Of a stretch of 62,000 nt of DNA, positions 21,240 to 33,469 are shown piece after piece (position 1 is the first letter of the stretch; each line of letters opens with the position of its first letter). Under the pieces are notes generated by a model that searched no databases, was not told the DNA's origin, and was given only the letters and a program-made list of their open reading frames with translations. The translations under genes were made by a program, and so were the position numbers. The stretch is from Adiantum capillus-veneris (Eukaryota > Streptophyta > Polypodiopsida > Polypodiales > Pteridaceae): NCBI GenBank assembly GCA_014529385.2, contig CM043966.1, forward strand, positions 100,225,087 through 100,287,086, written 5' to 3'.

Positions 21240-22810
21240 ACCATTTTCACTCAAATGATTCAAATCTTACCAAATTTGATTTGTGGGCTTAAGATAACAT
21301 GCTAAAACTAGTGGTATGCTGGGTTGGTCAAAAAAGTTGAAAATTGGAACAAAAGTAAATAACTGCGATTATTTACATCTGGCAAACTTTTGCATCTTTT
21401 TGGTCAACTGAGCATGTACACTTGTTTAACACATCAATATAAGCCTATGAGTCAAGTTTCACTGAGTTTGATCAAAAAAATTTCAATTTACACTCAAGTT
21501 CTCGATAGTTAGTACAAATTTTAGTTTTTACCAAGTTTTTGGTCAGTTTGGTGATCCAAATTCTATGGGCCTTTACAGAAGATGTTTGTACACATGTATA
21601 GAGTCTCTGGTATCAACCTTGGTCACTATTGAGCTAAAAGTAAATAATCGTGATTATTTACTTTAGGCCTAAAATGAGCACTTTTTTCAACTTTTTTACT
21701 AGACAGCCTTTTTATGATCTATTTTAAGCCTCTGAGTCAAGTCAAAACTTAATTTGGCCTAAAATGTCAAGAAAAAATAAATAATCTGAGTTTTTGCAAA
21801 CTCTTGAAATTTTACCTCAATTGTGTCCTTAAGCTTACCTACTGGTTCATACAACTTCAGAAGCATAATCTCCAGTCGGATTCAATGGTTGACAATCTTC
21901 TACTGCTATTTCTATCCGTATATCTGAAATTGTGCAACTTCACATAAACAACTCACAATTAATTCTTTTGGATAGAGCAATGTTCTGAGATTCCACCTCG
22001 GATTCTACTTACCCTACTCCTAGGTTCTATTGCAATGGGGTTGTGGAAAGTGTCCACAAACACTCATTTTCTTGTTTTTTATGGTTTTCTGAGTCTTAAT
22101 CTTAAGACTTGTCTCGTCCATCAATCATCCTCAAAATTCTAATCTAATCCTACAGTCCTAAAAGGTACTTAGCAAGTACAACCTACTTCCAAACTACCTC
22201 TACACAGCAAAAGACGACAATCTTAAGCTATGCGGTTTTTAAAAGAAAGTTTTGACTTTAGGTGATCCTAGAGGAAGTTAAAGGATAACTTCACAAGATG
22301 CTCATGTTTTTCCTTAGTTTAGGTCTCTTCGATCCCCGGCAACGGCGCCAAATGTGGGATGGGTGTTTAACCTCACTCCTATCTTATTGTAGACATAGCG
22401 AGAACCACAAATATAATTGTCAATCCATGGGATGAAGCTGACTCGACTAGTGCATAGAGACTACAAGAGGTTGTAAATCTTTTAGAAAACAACAAACAAC
22501 TCGCATCTAACTCAAATACACTCAAATGACAGAAATCACCAAAAGTGAATCGCTCATCGGTAAACAAATCACATTCGTTACGGCATCAAACGACATCCAA
22601 ACGTCACGAAACTTCTAGGACATGTTTATAAGGCCTAAGAACACATGCTTGTGATCTCAAATCTCACTTTAGGTCAAGTGCAAAATTCGTGATTATTAAC
22701 AGCAGTGAGTTTTTGACCTAGTCGTTTTTGACCCAGAATGCATCTAAATGCTTAGTGATGGTGTCCCAATACCCTGCATATACTTAATTTATGATTTTAA
22801 AGCTTAAATT
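21240..22810 (-). mobile_element. Inverted Gypsy-A LTR plus leader fragment
   Basis: Read on the minus strand from 22810, the sequence reproduces the Gypsy-A LTR, the primer site (22333-22350) and the leader up to the point equivalent to about 9175, at roughly 90% identity by eye. It contains the palindromes at 21639-21662 and 21356-21375, again 285 bp apart, and ends abruptly at about 21240. It is either a second, truncated element in opposite orientation or a rearranged duplicate. It lacks the short-LTR insertion seen in the other copy. Confidence 0.88.
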
Positions 22811-23342
22811 ACTACTTATGATGAAATTAGACCGCGAATCAGCGACGCCAAAAGCTACAGATTACCATGAAATGCTTACGTCAATGTGTAGAGCTCTTAT
22901 CTATGGTTGCAACGCAACAGACGGCACTGCAATGTGACAACCGGGAAGGGAGTAGGAAGCGCGAGAAGGAGAGAAGTGAGCGCCAGTAGCTCATGCTGTA
23001 TTTCTATTATCCAAAAACTTATCAAAAGCTTACAAAAATTGGCTTTAATACCTTAGCCAAGGTTTTTGTGGTCAAAACCAACTATCTAGGAGCTTTAACT
23101 AAAGACAGGTTGATACAATCTGGAAGCTTGTAGCCCCAGCTCATCAATTATAATGTTTATCTAGAAAGTAGGAGTTACAACATTTCCGATTCATCAAAAT
23201 AATAAGTGTTTTTACAATAAAAGATCCGAAAATGTTATCCGAGTTAGCTTGTTGCTAACAAAAGTGCAGTTGACTCAAGAACTTTGAGTTTGTATTGCAT
23301 GTACTCTTTGTGAGAAAGATCACGCACTTCTGAGATCCACCT
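22811..23342. other. Unassigned spacer
   Basis: No gene or recognisable repeat is seen between the inverted LTR and the minus-strand ORF cluster. Confidence 0.5.
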
Positions 23343-25145
23343 TCAAATTCCTTCATGTGCATCTGTATGATCTTCTTTGTCTTCTTCATCATGTAACGTT
23401 GCCTCTATAGATTTGCTTGGCAGCTTTATAGGGAGAAGATCCATACCTATTTTCTCTTGCCCAATTGACTGATGACTTTCCAATGTAGTTTGTTGAGTCC
23501 TTATGGCACTCAATTCCAAATCTTTTTGTTGCAAAGCGAGGGCATGAGCTGTGTTTTGAACAGCCAGCTCTTCTTTTGCTCTAGCTACCTGTTTTTGTAG
23601 CTCTACAAGTTCATCCTCTTTTTGTTTTAGGATGGCTTTATGCCCAACTGTCATGACTTGCTTGTCATACTATTCTTAAGCTAGGCCACCTTGAGATCTT
23701 TCAACTCTTGCATGGTTGCGACTGGTGTTGTTGAAGTAGAAGTAGGGGTTGGGGTGTCTTGCATTGCTAGAAGCTAAGTTTTTTGTTGACCACCCCATAA
23801 GATTCCTCGAGCTTTGCGTTCTGTTTTCGTTCCTTTTCTAGCTCTTTGTCTAGGCCTTGCTGCTCCACTTTTAAGTTTGTGTTAGCTTCATAAAAATCTT
23901 GAGCTTCTTGGTAGAAATATGGAGCATTTGTCTCCTCCCTTGTAGCTACCTCTTCTTTGGTGTCCTCCAAATCTACTCCTCCGAGGTTGTGGAGGGCTCT
24001 TTGACATTGAAACTATAGTTTGATTAGTTCCTGATGGTCATCAATGTCAAATGAGTCTATTAATTGTCTTCCTTATTTGATGATGGCCTATGATAGGGGT
24101 GACCTCGGCTTTGATTGTGTCCTTTGGAGGTGCCCGCTTCTTGTTTTTCTTTGGCCTTCTCTTTGCTTTCATTATCCCTTGTATTTGTGATACCGGTGGA
24201 GCTTTCTCTTTTTCTTTGGTTCTCTTTCTTCCAAGCTCCTCTCTTAGTTGTTGGGCTTCTTTCATTGATTTGCGTGCTTGAGAGATAGGGGTATGGTCTC
24301 TATGTTTACCTGATTGTCTCCTTAAGCCGCCTCGGTGGAGTGTATATTCTTATTCTTCCTCCTCGTCCTCTTTCTTCTCTTTCTCCTTGTCATCTGAGGA
24401 TTTGTGTATTCAGACGGGGTATCCTTGCTCATTTTTACATCTAACGTTGTCTGCTCACTGTCAGACTTCTTTCTTCTTGAGCTCTACCCAATTTCTTTCT
24501 TTTTTGGAGGTTCTACTGCGGAGGGTCCCACCACTGGTTTGGATGCACGTTTGGATTGGTGGATCAACTCCAATTGTGTCTTTGCAGGTGTTAGCTTGTT
24601 TATCATTCGCAATGCTTGGTAGGCTATCCTTGTCAACACTGGTCCACCGTCCATGTATGTTTTGTTGCGGTCGCTCTGTTTCAGGTTTGCCTCCATGAAG
24701 TTTTCTAATAGGTAGGTGCCTTGAATGCACTTTATGGTTCTTATCTTTGATAGCCCTATTTCCATCACCACTACAATGTGAAGGTTCAGTTTTGTGTACC
24801 TTGGTGGCTTTTGAACGTTTAGGTGTTGGGTGATCAGTCGGAGGGGTAGTCTAGTCTTTGAGTATACTAGGTCTTTGTAGGATAATTTGTGACATTTTTG
24901 CTTCACAATGCTTTATCATTATCAACGGTCTTTGTCTTCACAAGCAAGTTATGGTTTCCAGGTGGTAAGTACAATGCGTGATTGATCATGTCCGAAGTGA
25001 TTCTAACTTTGACCTTTGCTCCATATTTATCAATCAAGATTGCTCTCCATTGTATTGGATTATTGCTTGGGACTTCATGCCAAATTTTGGATTTTTTCTT
25101 AGATTTAGAGATTTTTGGCATTTTGGCAAGGATTTTGAATTCCAA
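23343..25145 (-). pseudogene. Unrecognised retroelement-like ORF cluster
   Basis: Minus-strand frames follow one another from 25145 down to 23343 and look like one broken gene. The N-terminal part (24903-25145) contains IQWRAILIDKYGAKVKV and SDMINHALYLPPGNHN. The next frame (24484-24906) contains SYKDLVYSKTRLPLRLI, LNLHIVVVMEIGLSKIR and YMDGGPVLTRIAYQALRM. A basic segment follows (KAKRRPKKNKKRAPPK), then two Glu/Lys coiled-coil-like stretches (LDKELEKERKQNAKLEE; LVELQKQVARAKEELAVQ). The layout, a globular domain then charged coils, recalls gag-like or plant transposon-associated ORFs. I cannot name the family and see no catalytic motif. Stops and frame changes separate all pieces. Confidence 0.45.
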
Positions 25146-26130
25146 ATGACTTGAAATTCTAGGGTTAGAATAAACTTGTCGTAGGAAATCAGGTAATGTG
25201 GTTTTTGCTTGGTCAGCCTTTAGGGGTTCATGGATCGCGATCCATGTTGGACATCCTTTTTGGATGAAACTTTGGGTACTTGTTCCTCTAGTCTATCCTG
25301 ACACACGAGTGAAGTTCTTTTCAAATTTGAACAAGTTTTTCTCTTGTTTCCCCGGTTTCCCAAATTATGGTCTGATTTGGTCCCACTTTGCCAAAAGTGT
25401 TTTTGGATGATAGTTTAGATCCTTGATTGTGGTCAATCTGGTTAGCATTTGACTTTGTTGATGACTTGGAGTTCAATTTGTACCCCAATCTCAGCTCCTT
25501 GATGAGTTGTATCTCATTTGGAGCTTGTTTGGACACTCTGGCAAGTTAGAGCCCATTTTTTAGCATTTCTTTGATCAAACAGGTTACTAAACTCTACTTA
25601 AGTGTTTCACTTGTTCAAAATCACCAACTTTGTACTTTACCCACTGAATTTACTTTCCTTGACCCATGAAGCCCTTTAAGCTGAGAAAACAACACAAAAC
25701 TGACACATTTAACTACTTTAATTCATTGCAACCCTTTTGCACTGGATTTTTGGCCAAATTGCTCTAGGCGGTCATGGATCACGATCCATGTTCTGACAGC
25801 AATTTGGTTTAAACTTGCAGGTTTACTTTGAGGCAACTTCCCCAAGCTATTGGTGCACCTTTAGTTGGATTTGGATCAAAGTTTTCCTATCATGGGTGAA
25901 AAGGACCATTTGCAATCTGAAATCCTATTTCCCTTGGTTTTTGCTGATTGCATTGTCCATTCTAGGCCAAACTTGAATGACATGTTGAGGGTCATGGATC
26001 ACAATCCATGTTCTGCAATATTTTAGATCTGTGATTGTAGGAGTGCATTGGCGATTTTATCATCAAACTTTTGCCCAACTTCTTTTTGCAAATGGGGTTT
26101 GGGGGTCATGGATTGCGATCCATGTTCCAC
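25146..26130 (-). repeat. Leader-like region with four CATGGATCGCGATCCATG palindromes
   Basis: Palindromes lie at 25229-25246 (perfect, 18 bp), 25773-25790, 25993-26010 and 26107-26124. The last three each differ from the perfect form only by C-to-T or G-to-A changes at the two CG steps. The stretch is upstream of the minus-strand ORF cluster, the position a leader would have. No coding frame is supported. Confidence 0.75.
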
Positions 26131-26418
26131 CCACTTTTCATATTGTGGCTGCGTGGCTTGATTCTGCACAGTGAGAGGATCATTGTGATGTACTTCTTTT
26201 TGGATTTGGCTTTGGTTAGACCCCCCAAAGGACCTCTGACAGCTTGTAAAAACCCTGCTTTGGATTTGATTTATATGATTTTTGGTGGCCTTTTTGTATA
26301 GTTTTGACCAAGCTTGCTCATGCACTAAGAATGATCATACCTGTGAAATCTGGTGTGGCCTGGAGTCCCGAGGTGACTGTAGCATGCAAAAATGTAGCAG
26401 AAAGCTCTAGGTCACAAC

Positions 26419-26498
<80 letters not shown>

Positions 26499-27237
26499 TT
26501 GTGTGTCTTTCTCTCAAAGTCTCACACTGTAATGAGCTCAAATTTGCCCATTTTACCTACATGTGTTCGACTTACCGAGGACTTACCTTGAATGCAATTT
26601 GCATACTTACCTTAGTTGGCCATATTTTCCATGACATACCACCTGCGACTCAGACTGCTCCTTGTTTGGAATTCTGGTCATCATTTGCCCTTGAGTTTGC
26701 AATTCTGGTAGATTCAAAGTTAGCCCAAAATTTGATTTGCATCAAATCACTTTATATTCCTCATACCGGAAGCTCTTGTTTTGTAGGTTCAATGTTTGCT
26801 TTCAAAACTTGATTTGGAAAATTTTGGCTCTGTTTATTAATTTTTGATCATTATTTGATTTAAAAGCAAGAAAAGTTAATAAAAATTTATTATCATTTGA
26901 CCAAAATTTTGGCCAAAATTATTCCTCACACTCCTATGTACATGTTTTTACTATATGTATTTGGCCTGCCGGATATGGCTCAATACTTTGCCAATTAAGA
27001 GTATAATTCTGCTACAAATGATCACAAAACAAAAAATTAAAGCAACACAGACTTTTTACACTGTACATATGATCTCTCATCATCTTGCAGCCTATTATCT
27101 TGCAATATGTTGCACCGTCTACTGTAAAAATTGTTGTTACTCCCCCCTTCCCATTTTGAGTCGTCCCCCCCTGACAAAGGTTTGTGCAATGCGCATGGGC
27201 AAAAACATCATGTCTATGCATGGCCGTGTAACTTGGC
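26131..27237. other. Non-coding stretch with long (CT)n
   Basis: A (CT)n tract lies at about 26422-26494. The rest is AT-rich with no recognised gene or repeat. Confidence 0.5.
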
Positions 27238-27240
27238 TTG

Positions 27241-27595
27241 CCATAATAACTAATATCTAATTCTCTTAAATGATTTTCTCATGTTAAACTAATCATTTAA
27301 TATGGGAAAGTACCAGAGGAGAAAAAGCTAGATTATTGGTAAGGCTAGCACACTGGTCACGATAGGGATCCAAAGGAGGGAAAATAGGGATCCAAAGGGG
27401 GGCCATCTGCAGAAGAGCAATGTACAAGAAATGGGCTTCAAAGACCTAGGGTTCACACAATTAAGACTTCCAAAATTCAAAGGTTAATTCCAATGGTCTT
27501 TGCATGGTAGTATACACAAAGTCTTCCAAGACTCCTAAAGAGGAGGGGCGAGCCCTTTTAGTAGGGGATGAGAGAGAAACACACACATGCTCAAT
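27241..27595 (+). repeat. LTR fragment of the Gypsy-E family
   Basis: CCATAATAACTAATATCTAA and the following 350 bp match, in the same order, the reverse complement of 60733 down to about 60370 (start of the Gypsy-E LTR). Shared landmarks are TCATTTAATATGGG, GCTAGATTATTGGTAAGGC, GGGATCCAAAGGAGGG and TTCAAAGACCTAGGGTT. The initial TGT is missing. It marks the truncation of Gypsy-B on this side. Confidence 0.8.
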
Positions 27596-27611
27596 TGGTT
27601 TTTTGATTGTG

Positions 27612-27693
27612 CAGTCATTACATGAGCAAACATAGTCATGCATACTTTTCTACAGTCATTACATGAGCGAACATAGTCATGCACACTTTTCTA
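27612..27693. repeat. 41-bp tandem duplication
   Basis: CAGTCATTACATGAGC(A/G)AAC and the following bases through ACTTTTCTA occur twice in direct succession with two differences. Confidence 0.9.
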
Positions 27694-27729
27694 CACGTTT
27701 GATCAAAATACCCCAAGTAGCATCAGTCT

Positions 27730-28050
27730 CTAATATGTTTGTGTTTTGGCATTATGTATGCTCGTGATTTGCACATGAGATTGTTGCAGATACAACTCTT
27801 TTTTGCATGGCTCAATGCATAATCTGAGTATTCCATCTCGTCCTTGTTTATACAGCCATCTTGTAATCATCACTAGATCTTGAGATAACTCAACGATTAA
27901 TGGTTGTCTCTCTATGCGTAGTGAACCTATGGTGAGCAACACTATGATCTGTTTGCTCCACCTTGGTACCATCTGGATGTTGAAGAGGTAAGATTCTGGC
28001 AAATCATCGTCAACCCCTACAGAAGCTTCCTCATGTAACATTCGTGACAA
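27730..28050 (-). pseudogene. int: Gypsy-B integrase N-terminus
   Basis: The frame opens SRMLHEEASVGVDDDLPES, typical of the RNase H to integrase linker (A-D-x-L-S-R-x). It continues with a damaged zinc-finger region (GRDGILRLCIEPCKKELYL). The sequence stops before the DDE core because the element is truncated here. Confidence 0.6.
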
Positions 28051-28158
28051 ATGGTCTGCTCTATGATGTGTGGTTCCCTTTTTACCACCACTACGAAATC
28101 AAACTCAAGAATATTAGGAACCATCAAACAATGCGAGCAATATTGCAGGGTTTGTTTA

Positions 28159-28800
28159 CTAGGTATAACAATGCCTGATGGTCCACAAAGAAAACAATGT
28201 GTTTGCGAGTACGTCATGTCTAAACTTTTTTATAGAGTAGATCATCCCCAAGGCCTCCCTCTCCGTGGTGGTGTAATTGCGTTCCTTGCTGTTTAGTTGT
28301 CTATTGGAGTAACAAATCAAAAAATCCATGTTATTCTCCCCAGGTTGAGCCAAGATACAGCTGATAGCGTAAGCCGATGCATCTATGTGGACATGAAAGA
28401 TGTTGTTCCGGTGAGGAGCTTTCAAGATTGGAGCAAAAATAAGTCTCTGCTTCAATTGTTGAAATACTTTCTTGCATTCCTCGTTCCACTCAAACTTAGT
28501 GACAAGTGCGTAGAGAGGTTTTGTAATAATCGCGTACATGTAAATGAATCTTTGATAATACCCGCAATGACCCATGAATGCTTGTACCTCTCTAAACTTT
28601 TGTTGGTCGTGGAAGAGCAACTATCATATGTATCTTTTCAAGATCTATAAAAATGTTGTTTTTGGGCACAATATGTCTAAGAATCTTGTCCGGTCTTACC
28701 ATGAAAAAACACTTTTCAGGGTTTTGTTCTGCATTTCTCTAAGACTTTCTTTAAATGATCTACATGTTCATTTCTGTGAAGAGAATGTACACACAAGCAT
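28159..28800 (-). pseudogene. Gypsy-B RT C-terminus and RNase H
   Basis: From 28620 the frame reads VQAFMGHCGYYQRFIYMYA, ITKPLYALVTKFEWNEECKK and AFQQLKQ-like text (here VFQQLKQRLIFAPIL). Then come NIFHVHIDASAYAISCILAQ (RNase H first Asp), ICYSNRQLNSKERNYTTTER and EALGMIYSIKKFRH (Glu). This is the ordinary gypsy RT thumb and RNase H. The conserved Y-x-D-D box just upstream (near 28785) is destroyed by a frame change. Confidence 0.85.
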
Positions 28801-28859
28801 CATATAAATTTCTAAGAATTGTTTTATATATTCCTTGAATGCATGACTCATCAACCTTA

Positions 28860-29470
28860 GGAATTTGGCACGTGCATTGGTTAGACCAAATGGCATCACT
28901 CAATATGCAAATATGTCCCATTCTATCGCAAAGGCAGTTTTGTGTTGATCCTGCGGCCTAACCGTGAGTAGGTTGTAGCCTGAAAAGCCACCCTGAAAGT
29001 TGTAGGCCTCCTTTCCAGTGACTCGTTCAATCACATGATGAAGGGATAGTTGTCTCGGATTGCAGCAGCTTTTACTTGCTTCAGATTTACACACACTTGC
29101 AGTTTACCATTCGTTTGGGCACCATGACAATTGGTGACACCCACTCCGTGTGTTCAATCTCATAGATAAACTCTGTTTCTTTTAGTCTGTCTATCTCTTC
29201 CTTTAAATTTTTTTGCATAGGTTTCATTGTAGGTGTAGGGACATTGCCGACAAGGTTTTGCATTGCTCTTCAAAGGTATTGTGTGTTGGAAAATGTTAGG
29301 ATCTACCTCTTTTAGATCTTTGTAACACTAGGCAAATACATCTTTGTATTGTTTGAGGGTATCTATCAATGGTCGTTCCTCTTCCTCGGTAAGGTCTATG
29401 GAGATGTAAGCCGGCTTTGGTTCTTCTCCTCGTTCTACCAAATCTTTCTTCTTTGAATTCTCAGGTCCAT
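28860..29470 (-). pseudogene. Gypsy-B reverse transcriptase palm
   Basis: Minus-strand frames give a segment with WVSPIVMVPKR-type text near 29130, then AYNFQGGFSGYNLLTVRP, QDQHKTAFAIEWDIFAY, stop, VMPFGLTNARAKFLRLM. These are the gypsy RT blocks (D-x-x-S-G-Y-N; K-T-A-F; PFGLxNAxAxF). The first catalytic Asp of the usual LDGFSGY is replaced by Gly (QGGFSGY). Several stops are present. Confidence 0.85.
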
Positions 29471-30485
29471 CGTACGACGCAGCTCTCGCATAGGTTGTTC
29501 CACCACAATGTGTTGATCTTGAATGGTGTATTTACTGTAATGAGAGGATGCCTCAAACTTGTCTGAGTCAGATTCTTCCTCACTCTCCATTTGTAGTCCA
29601 AACCTCGTTTAGTGTCCGTTTTAGCTTCTGGTACTCGCTTTCGCGTTGAATTTTGGACATTCTGGTGGCTTTTTTGTTTCATCTTTCGGTTGTTTTTTGC
29701 TTTGTTTTTTTTAGTTTGTCCAAAAACTAGTCAACTTTAATGGTCTTTGTGTGATTTTGTCTCAGACACAACCGTCAACCCCTACAAGCATTAGATATTG
29801 CATTTTTCCCATCAATTTTGGCATGGGCTTCTTAGTTTTGTTTTGTTGTTGCTTGTTTTGATATCTCCTTTGTCTGCACATTATTTTTGTTAGGAAAGTC
29901 ATAAAAGATTGGTTCATCCTGTTTTTCTACCCTTCCAGGTTTAGAATCATTTGAGAGCTCGTCTTTGGCCTAGTTCCCTACCTCATCACTTCTAGAATAA
30001 TGGTATTCTTCCTCTTCATTGTGTAAAAGGTCTCGTATTGAAACTTCGTCTACTATCCATGTAGATCCGCTTATATGTCATGTCTCAATCATTTTAGAAA
30101 GGTTTTTGGATTCTAGAATAGTAGATACCATTAGAAAGAGTCTGATGTCGTACCCATCTTTGTCGCAAAACGTGGTATTGGTTACCTCGTTTACACAAAC
30201 GTGGAGAGTCGCCAAAATTTGATCCTATCCAAAGGGTTCAAACAACTCCTCTAGAAATGGTTCTTTTACATAGTAGTCGCCTTCTATTTATGCATGAGAC
30301 TGCGATCCTCCTTGCTTAGACTCCCACACTCAGATGCTCCACACATCCAAAGGTGCATGTCCTTTACTAGCCAGGTAGGTAACTGCGTCCCTTCATCTGT
30401 TGTGATAGGAAATCTCTACCGGAGTCTGGTTTACGTCTTTGTAGCTATGGTCTTTGGTATTTACTTTGGTGATGACTCCCTTGTG

Positions 30486-30830
30486 TCATAAGTAGAGATG
30501 GTCATAGCCCCAGTCTTGGACCATTTTGAGTTGACGCATAAATGTTCGCCCCAAAATAACTTCAAAATTGTTGCCTTTTCCAAAATCCACTACCGCAAAG
30601 GTGTGTTCATATTCTATTATGCATGAGGATACTATCACCTTTTCCAACATTTCCAAGGGTCTTTCTACATATCCATCAGCTAGTTGCAGTTTCATGCGTG
30701 TTTTCTGAGAGCTGGCTTTCCCCATTCCTCCCAAATTTCTTTTGTAGCGATAGCTATTCCAGCCCCATTATCAGTAGTATTGCAATGGTTGTCACTCCCT
30801 TGTATTCTAGAGGTAAAATTGTGTTTCCTT
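30486..30830 (-). pseudogene. Gypsy-B protease
   Basis: The first half reads LLDNGAGIAIATKEIWEEWG in one frame: D-N-G-A stands where D-T/S-G-A is expected. The second half (30734-30486) reads TRMKLQLADGYVERPLEMLE, then EYEHTFAVVDFGKGNNFEVI and LGRTFMRQLKMVQDWGYDHL, the diagnostic ILGRxFMRQ...DWGY ending of this group of plant retropepsins. The active-site Asn and frame break imply inactivity. Confidence 0.8.
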
Positions 30831-31249
30831 CTTCCCCTTCACAATAATCACCCAACCTTATTTACAAGAACAGGTTTTGCTTTTGTTTTCCCATGATTAT
30901 GCGTCTCTTTGTTTTCGTCGGTTCAATTTCCAAAGCATTTTTTTTCGCAACTTCTTGACTTTCGTTTTATCCCGTTTTGCTTTCCAAGATTTTCTTTGAG
31001 TTCTGATTGATCCGTTGTCAAATTCAGTTTGTTCAAGAAGTTTTAGATCATCCTCAATAGGTCAATTCTTTGCAGCTGCTTGAGCTTGAGCTCTAGTCAC
31101 CACTTTGACAAGAAATGTTGGCTCCCTCTCTGATCCGCTTGTGCATGGTAATATCCCAATGACATTTATAGTTGCTTTCCCAACATTATCCGCGTTTTTT
31201 GCACAATTCTAAATAAAATGGTCTCTTCCACACCCCTTAAAAAAAAACA

Positions 31250-31790
31250 AAGATTTTAGTGCGTTGACCTTTAAAAGGACATCCCCTCACCCAATGGTCA
31301 CCTCCGTATTCATAGCATGGGCCCTAGGGTTTGGCTGCTGGGGATGCTCCCATTGGCTGGCCTGCTCTAGGTGGATAATCCCTAGGCTTGTAGTTTTGGT
31401 TTTCAATGAACATGAGTGTATTTTCATCCATCGTGAATTGGTTTTTAGATGTCTGAGCCACATAAAAAGGATCAGAATCTTCATCAGCACTAGCCCAATA
31501 TGGACTTTTTTCTGGAGCGTAAGCAACTCCCTTTGTCTCTCTCACATGACTTTTTACTTGGTCTTCATAATAGACAGTTGGTGGTATTAGCGGTTGAGTT
31601 ACAAAGGAGTCTATTGGATGTGCATAATGCACAATGCCTCGATTATCCTGTGATAAAGAAGGCTGTTGCCCCAATACTGGTTGTGGTTTATCCCCTCCCT
31701 GTATAGTGTTGTTATGTTTGGTACCTTGGAGGCGGCGATAATTGTTGCATTGCAGGCGGTCCATATGGCCTTTCCCTCATGTAGTTACGG
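31250..31790 (-). pseudogene. gag: Gypsy-B gag C-terminus with zinc knuckle
   Basis: After the Gypsy-C insertion the frame reads RNYMRERPYGPPAMQQ, a stop, and a Gln/Pro-rich region. At about 31270-31305 comes CYEYGGDHWVRGCPFKGQR, a CCHC knuckle in which the second Cys is Tyr. The region corresponds to the nucleocapsid part of gag split from its N-terminal half at 39898. Confidence 0.75.
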
Positions 31791-33027
31791 TGTTAGCATG
31801 CAAATGAGAAGGAAAATGAATGCCTCTATAGCCTTGCACGAGCCACACCGTCGGAAGGAAGAACTATTACACGACCAAAAACACCTGTGGTAACCACTTG
31901 TGGGAATTTATGAAAAACTCTTCAAGCATGAGATACACTTGAAATTAAACAAATTAAGGACATCATGATGAAGCTCGTCTTGTGGAGATGTCCCTAGAGT
32001 ATCCATATACAAAAAATAGATGAAAGATGAAGAAGTTATGGCTGCCCGAAACCGGGGTTGTTCTCTTTCTTGCTAAAAAACGAGCTCTCTAGAAGTTGTG
32101 TAGGTGTTGCAGCTATTAAAATGGGGGCTCTCTTAACTTTAATTCCCTCAAAATCTCCTCTCTCTTCTCAGCCGACAAGGCTTCATTTGCAGGCACCTTT
32201 TAATTGGCTCATTTTATGCCTTTTGGGCAAAAAATGAGGTGTCGTTGACCCTTTGACCAAGGAATGGGGTGGGGGCAAGTGGCCGGGGACATAAAGGTGG
32301 AGCCAGGTGCCTGTCTAGCTGAGTATGTACTCAAAAAATGTGCTATCTCTCTCCCCATGAGCCCACAAGCCCCTCCATGGCAAGCCTTGAGAGCCTCTCA
32401 GCAAGATTTACACCAGGGCTCCCCCTTTAGGCTATATACCCCCCACCTTCCACTTTCCCGTTCCCATGTGGGATAATCCCCCCGCCACATGGCACTTCCT
32501 CCTCAAGCTTCCCAAATCCCTTGTGCCCACGAATTTCTAGATTTCCCCCAAAGCAGGAGAGCTTCTCGGACAAACTTCCCCCAAGCATAACTTGCTGCTC
32601 AGGTCACCGAATGACACACCGTAACACACTACTCAAAGCCCATCATCTTGGCTACATCTAGAATTCTTAAAATTCAGCATTTCTAGTTCCAATTATCAAG
32701 TTGGCCCAGTTGCCCTTGTCGCATGCACCTGCAATCACCTTCTAAGTTGAAACCGTCCACTTCGAATGCCCATAACTCATGATGTGCAAGTCCGGTTCAC
32801 GAGTTATAAAGCACGGTTGAAAATAATTATTAAAAACTATGTTTTGGAGATTCAAACAACCCAAAAAATCACCACCCAATCTTGGCAAAATCACACCTTT
32901 GTACGTGAATTTTTACACGACCACTTCCAAAACTTGCAGGGCTATGTACACATATATACATGAGGCTAGTGGGCAAGCTTTTAGGCATTACCTAGTGAAT
33001 TTATGCTCATCCAAAAAATGCCTGACA
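31791..33027 (-). repeat. Gypsy-C 3' LTR
   Basis: 1,237 bp, plus-strand start TGTTAGCATGCAAATGAG and end AAAAAATGCCTGACA. It matches the right LTR along its length with scattered substitutions and a few indels, roughly 93% by eye, implying an old insertion. Confidence 0.93.
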
Positions 33028-33469
33028 TAGCTTGCCAACCCCCCCTAGCCTGCTTGATCATGCATGACAATCAAAGGTTCCTAGGGTGAACAACTGTTGT
33101 AGCTCATTCCCAAAAACCTCATTTACACTCTCAAGTGTCTCCACACTGCCTTCCTCTATTGATAGCATCTCATCAGTCACAATCGTCATCAAACATGCCA
33201 AATATTTCTTAAATTTGTACCCATTAACATGATATTAATGATGTGCACCACTCAAATCTGCTAAGTGATATGTGCCATTATCAAACTTCTTGATAACAGT
33301 AAAAGGACCTTCCCACTTGATGTCAAACCTTTTTTGAAAGGTATTGTCCAATTTACTATTGTATCGCAATACAAGATCACCCTTTTCAATTCCCTTATCC
33401 TATACGCATTCATTAGCCTTTAGTTGAGCCTTCTTTGTCACTTCTTCATAGTAGCTCAAAAGCTAAAAG

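Noticed and set aside
31264-31590. Plus-strand 108-codon ORF opposite Gypsy-B gag
   Set aside because: Antisense of a frame with a recognisable zinc knuckle; hydrophobic composition reflects the antisense of a Pro/Gln-rich region.
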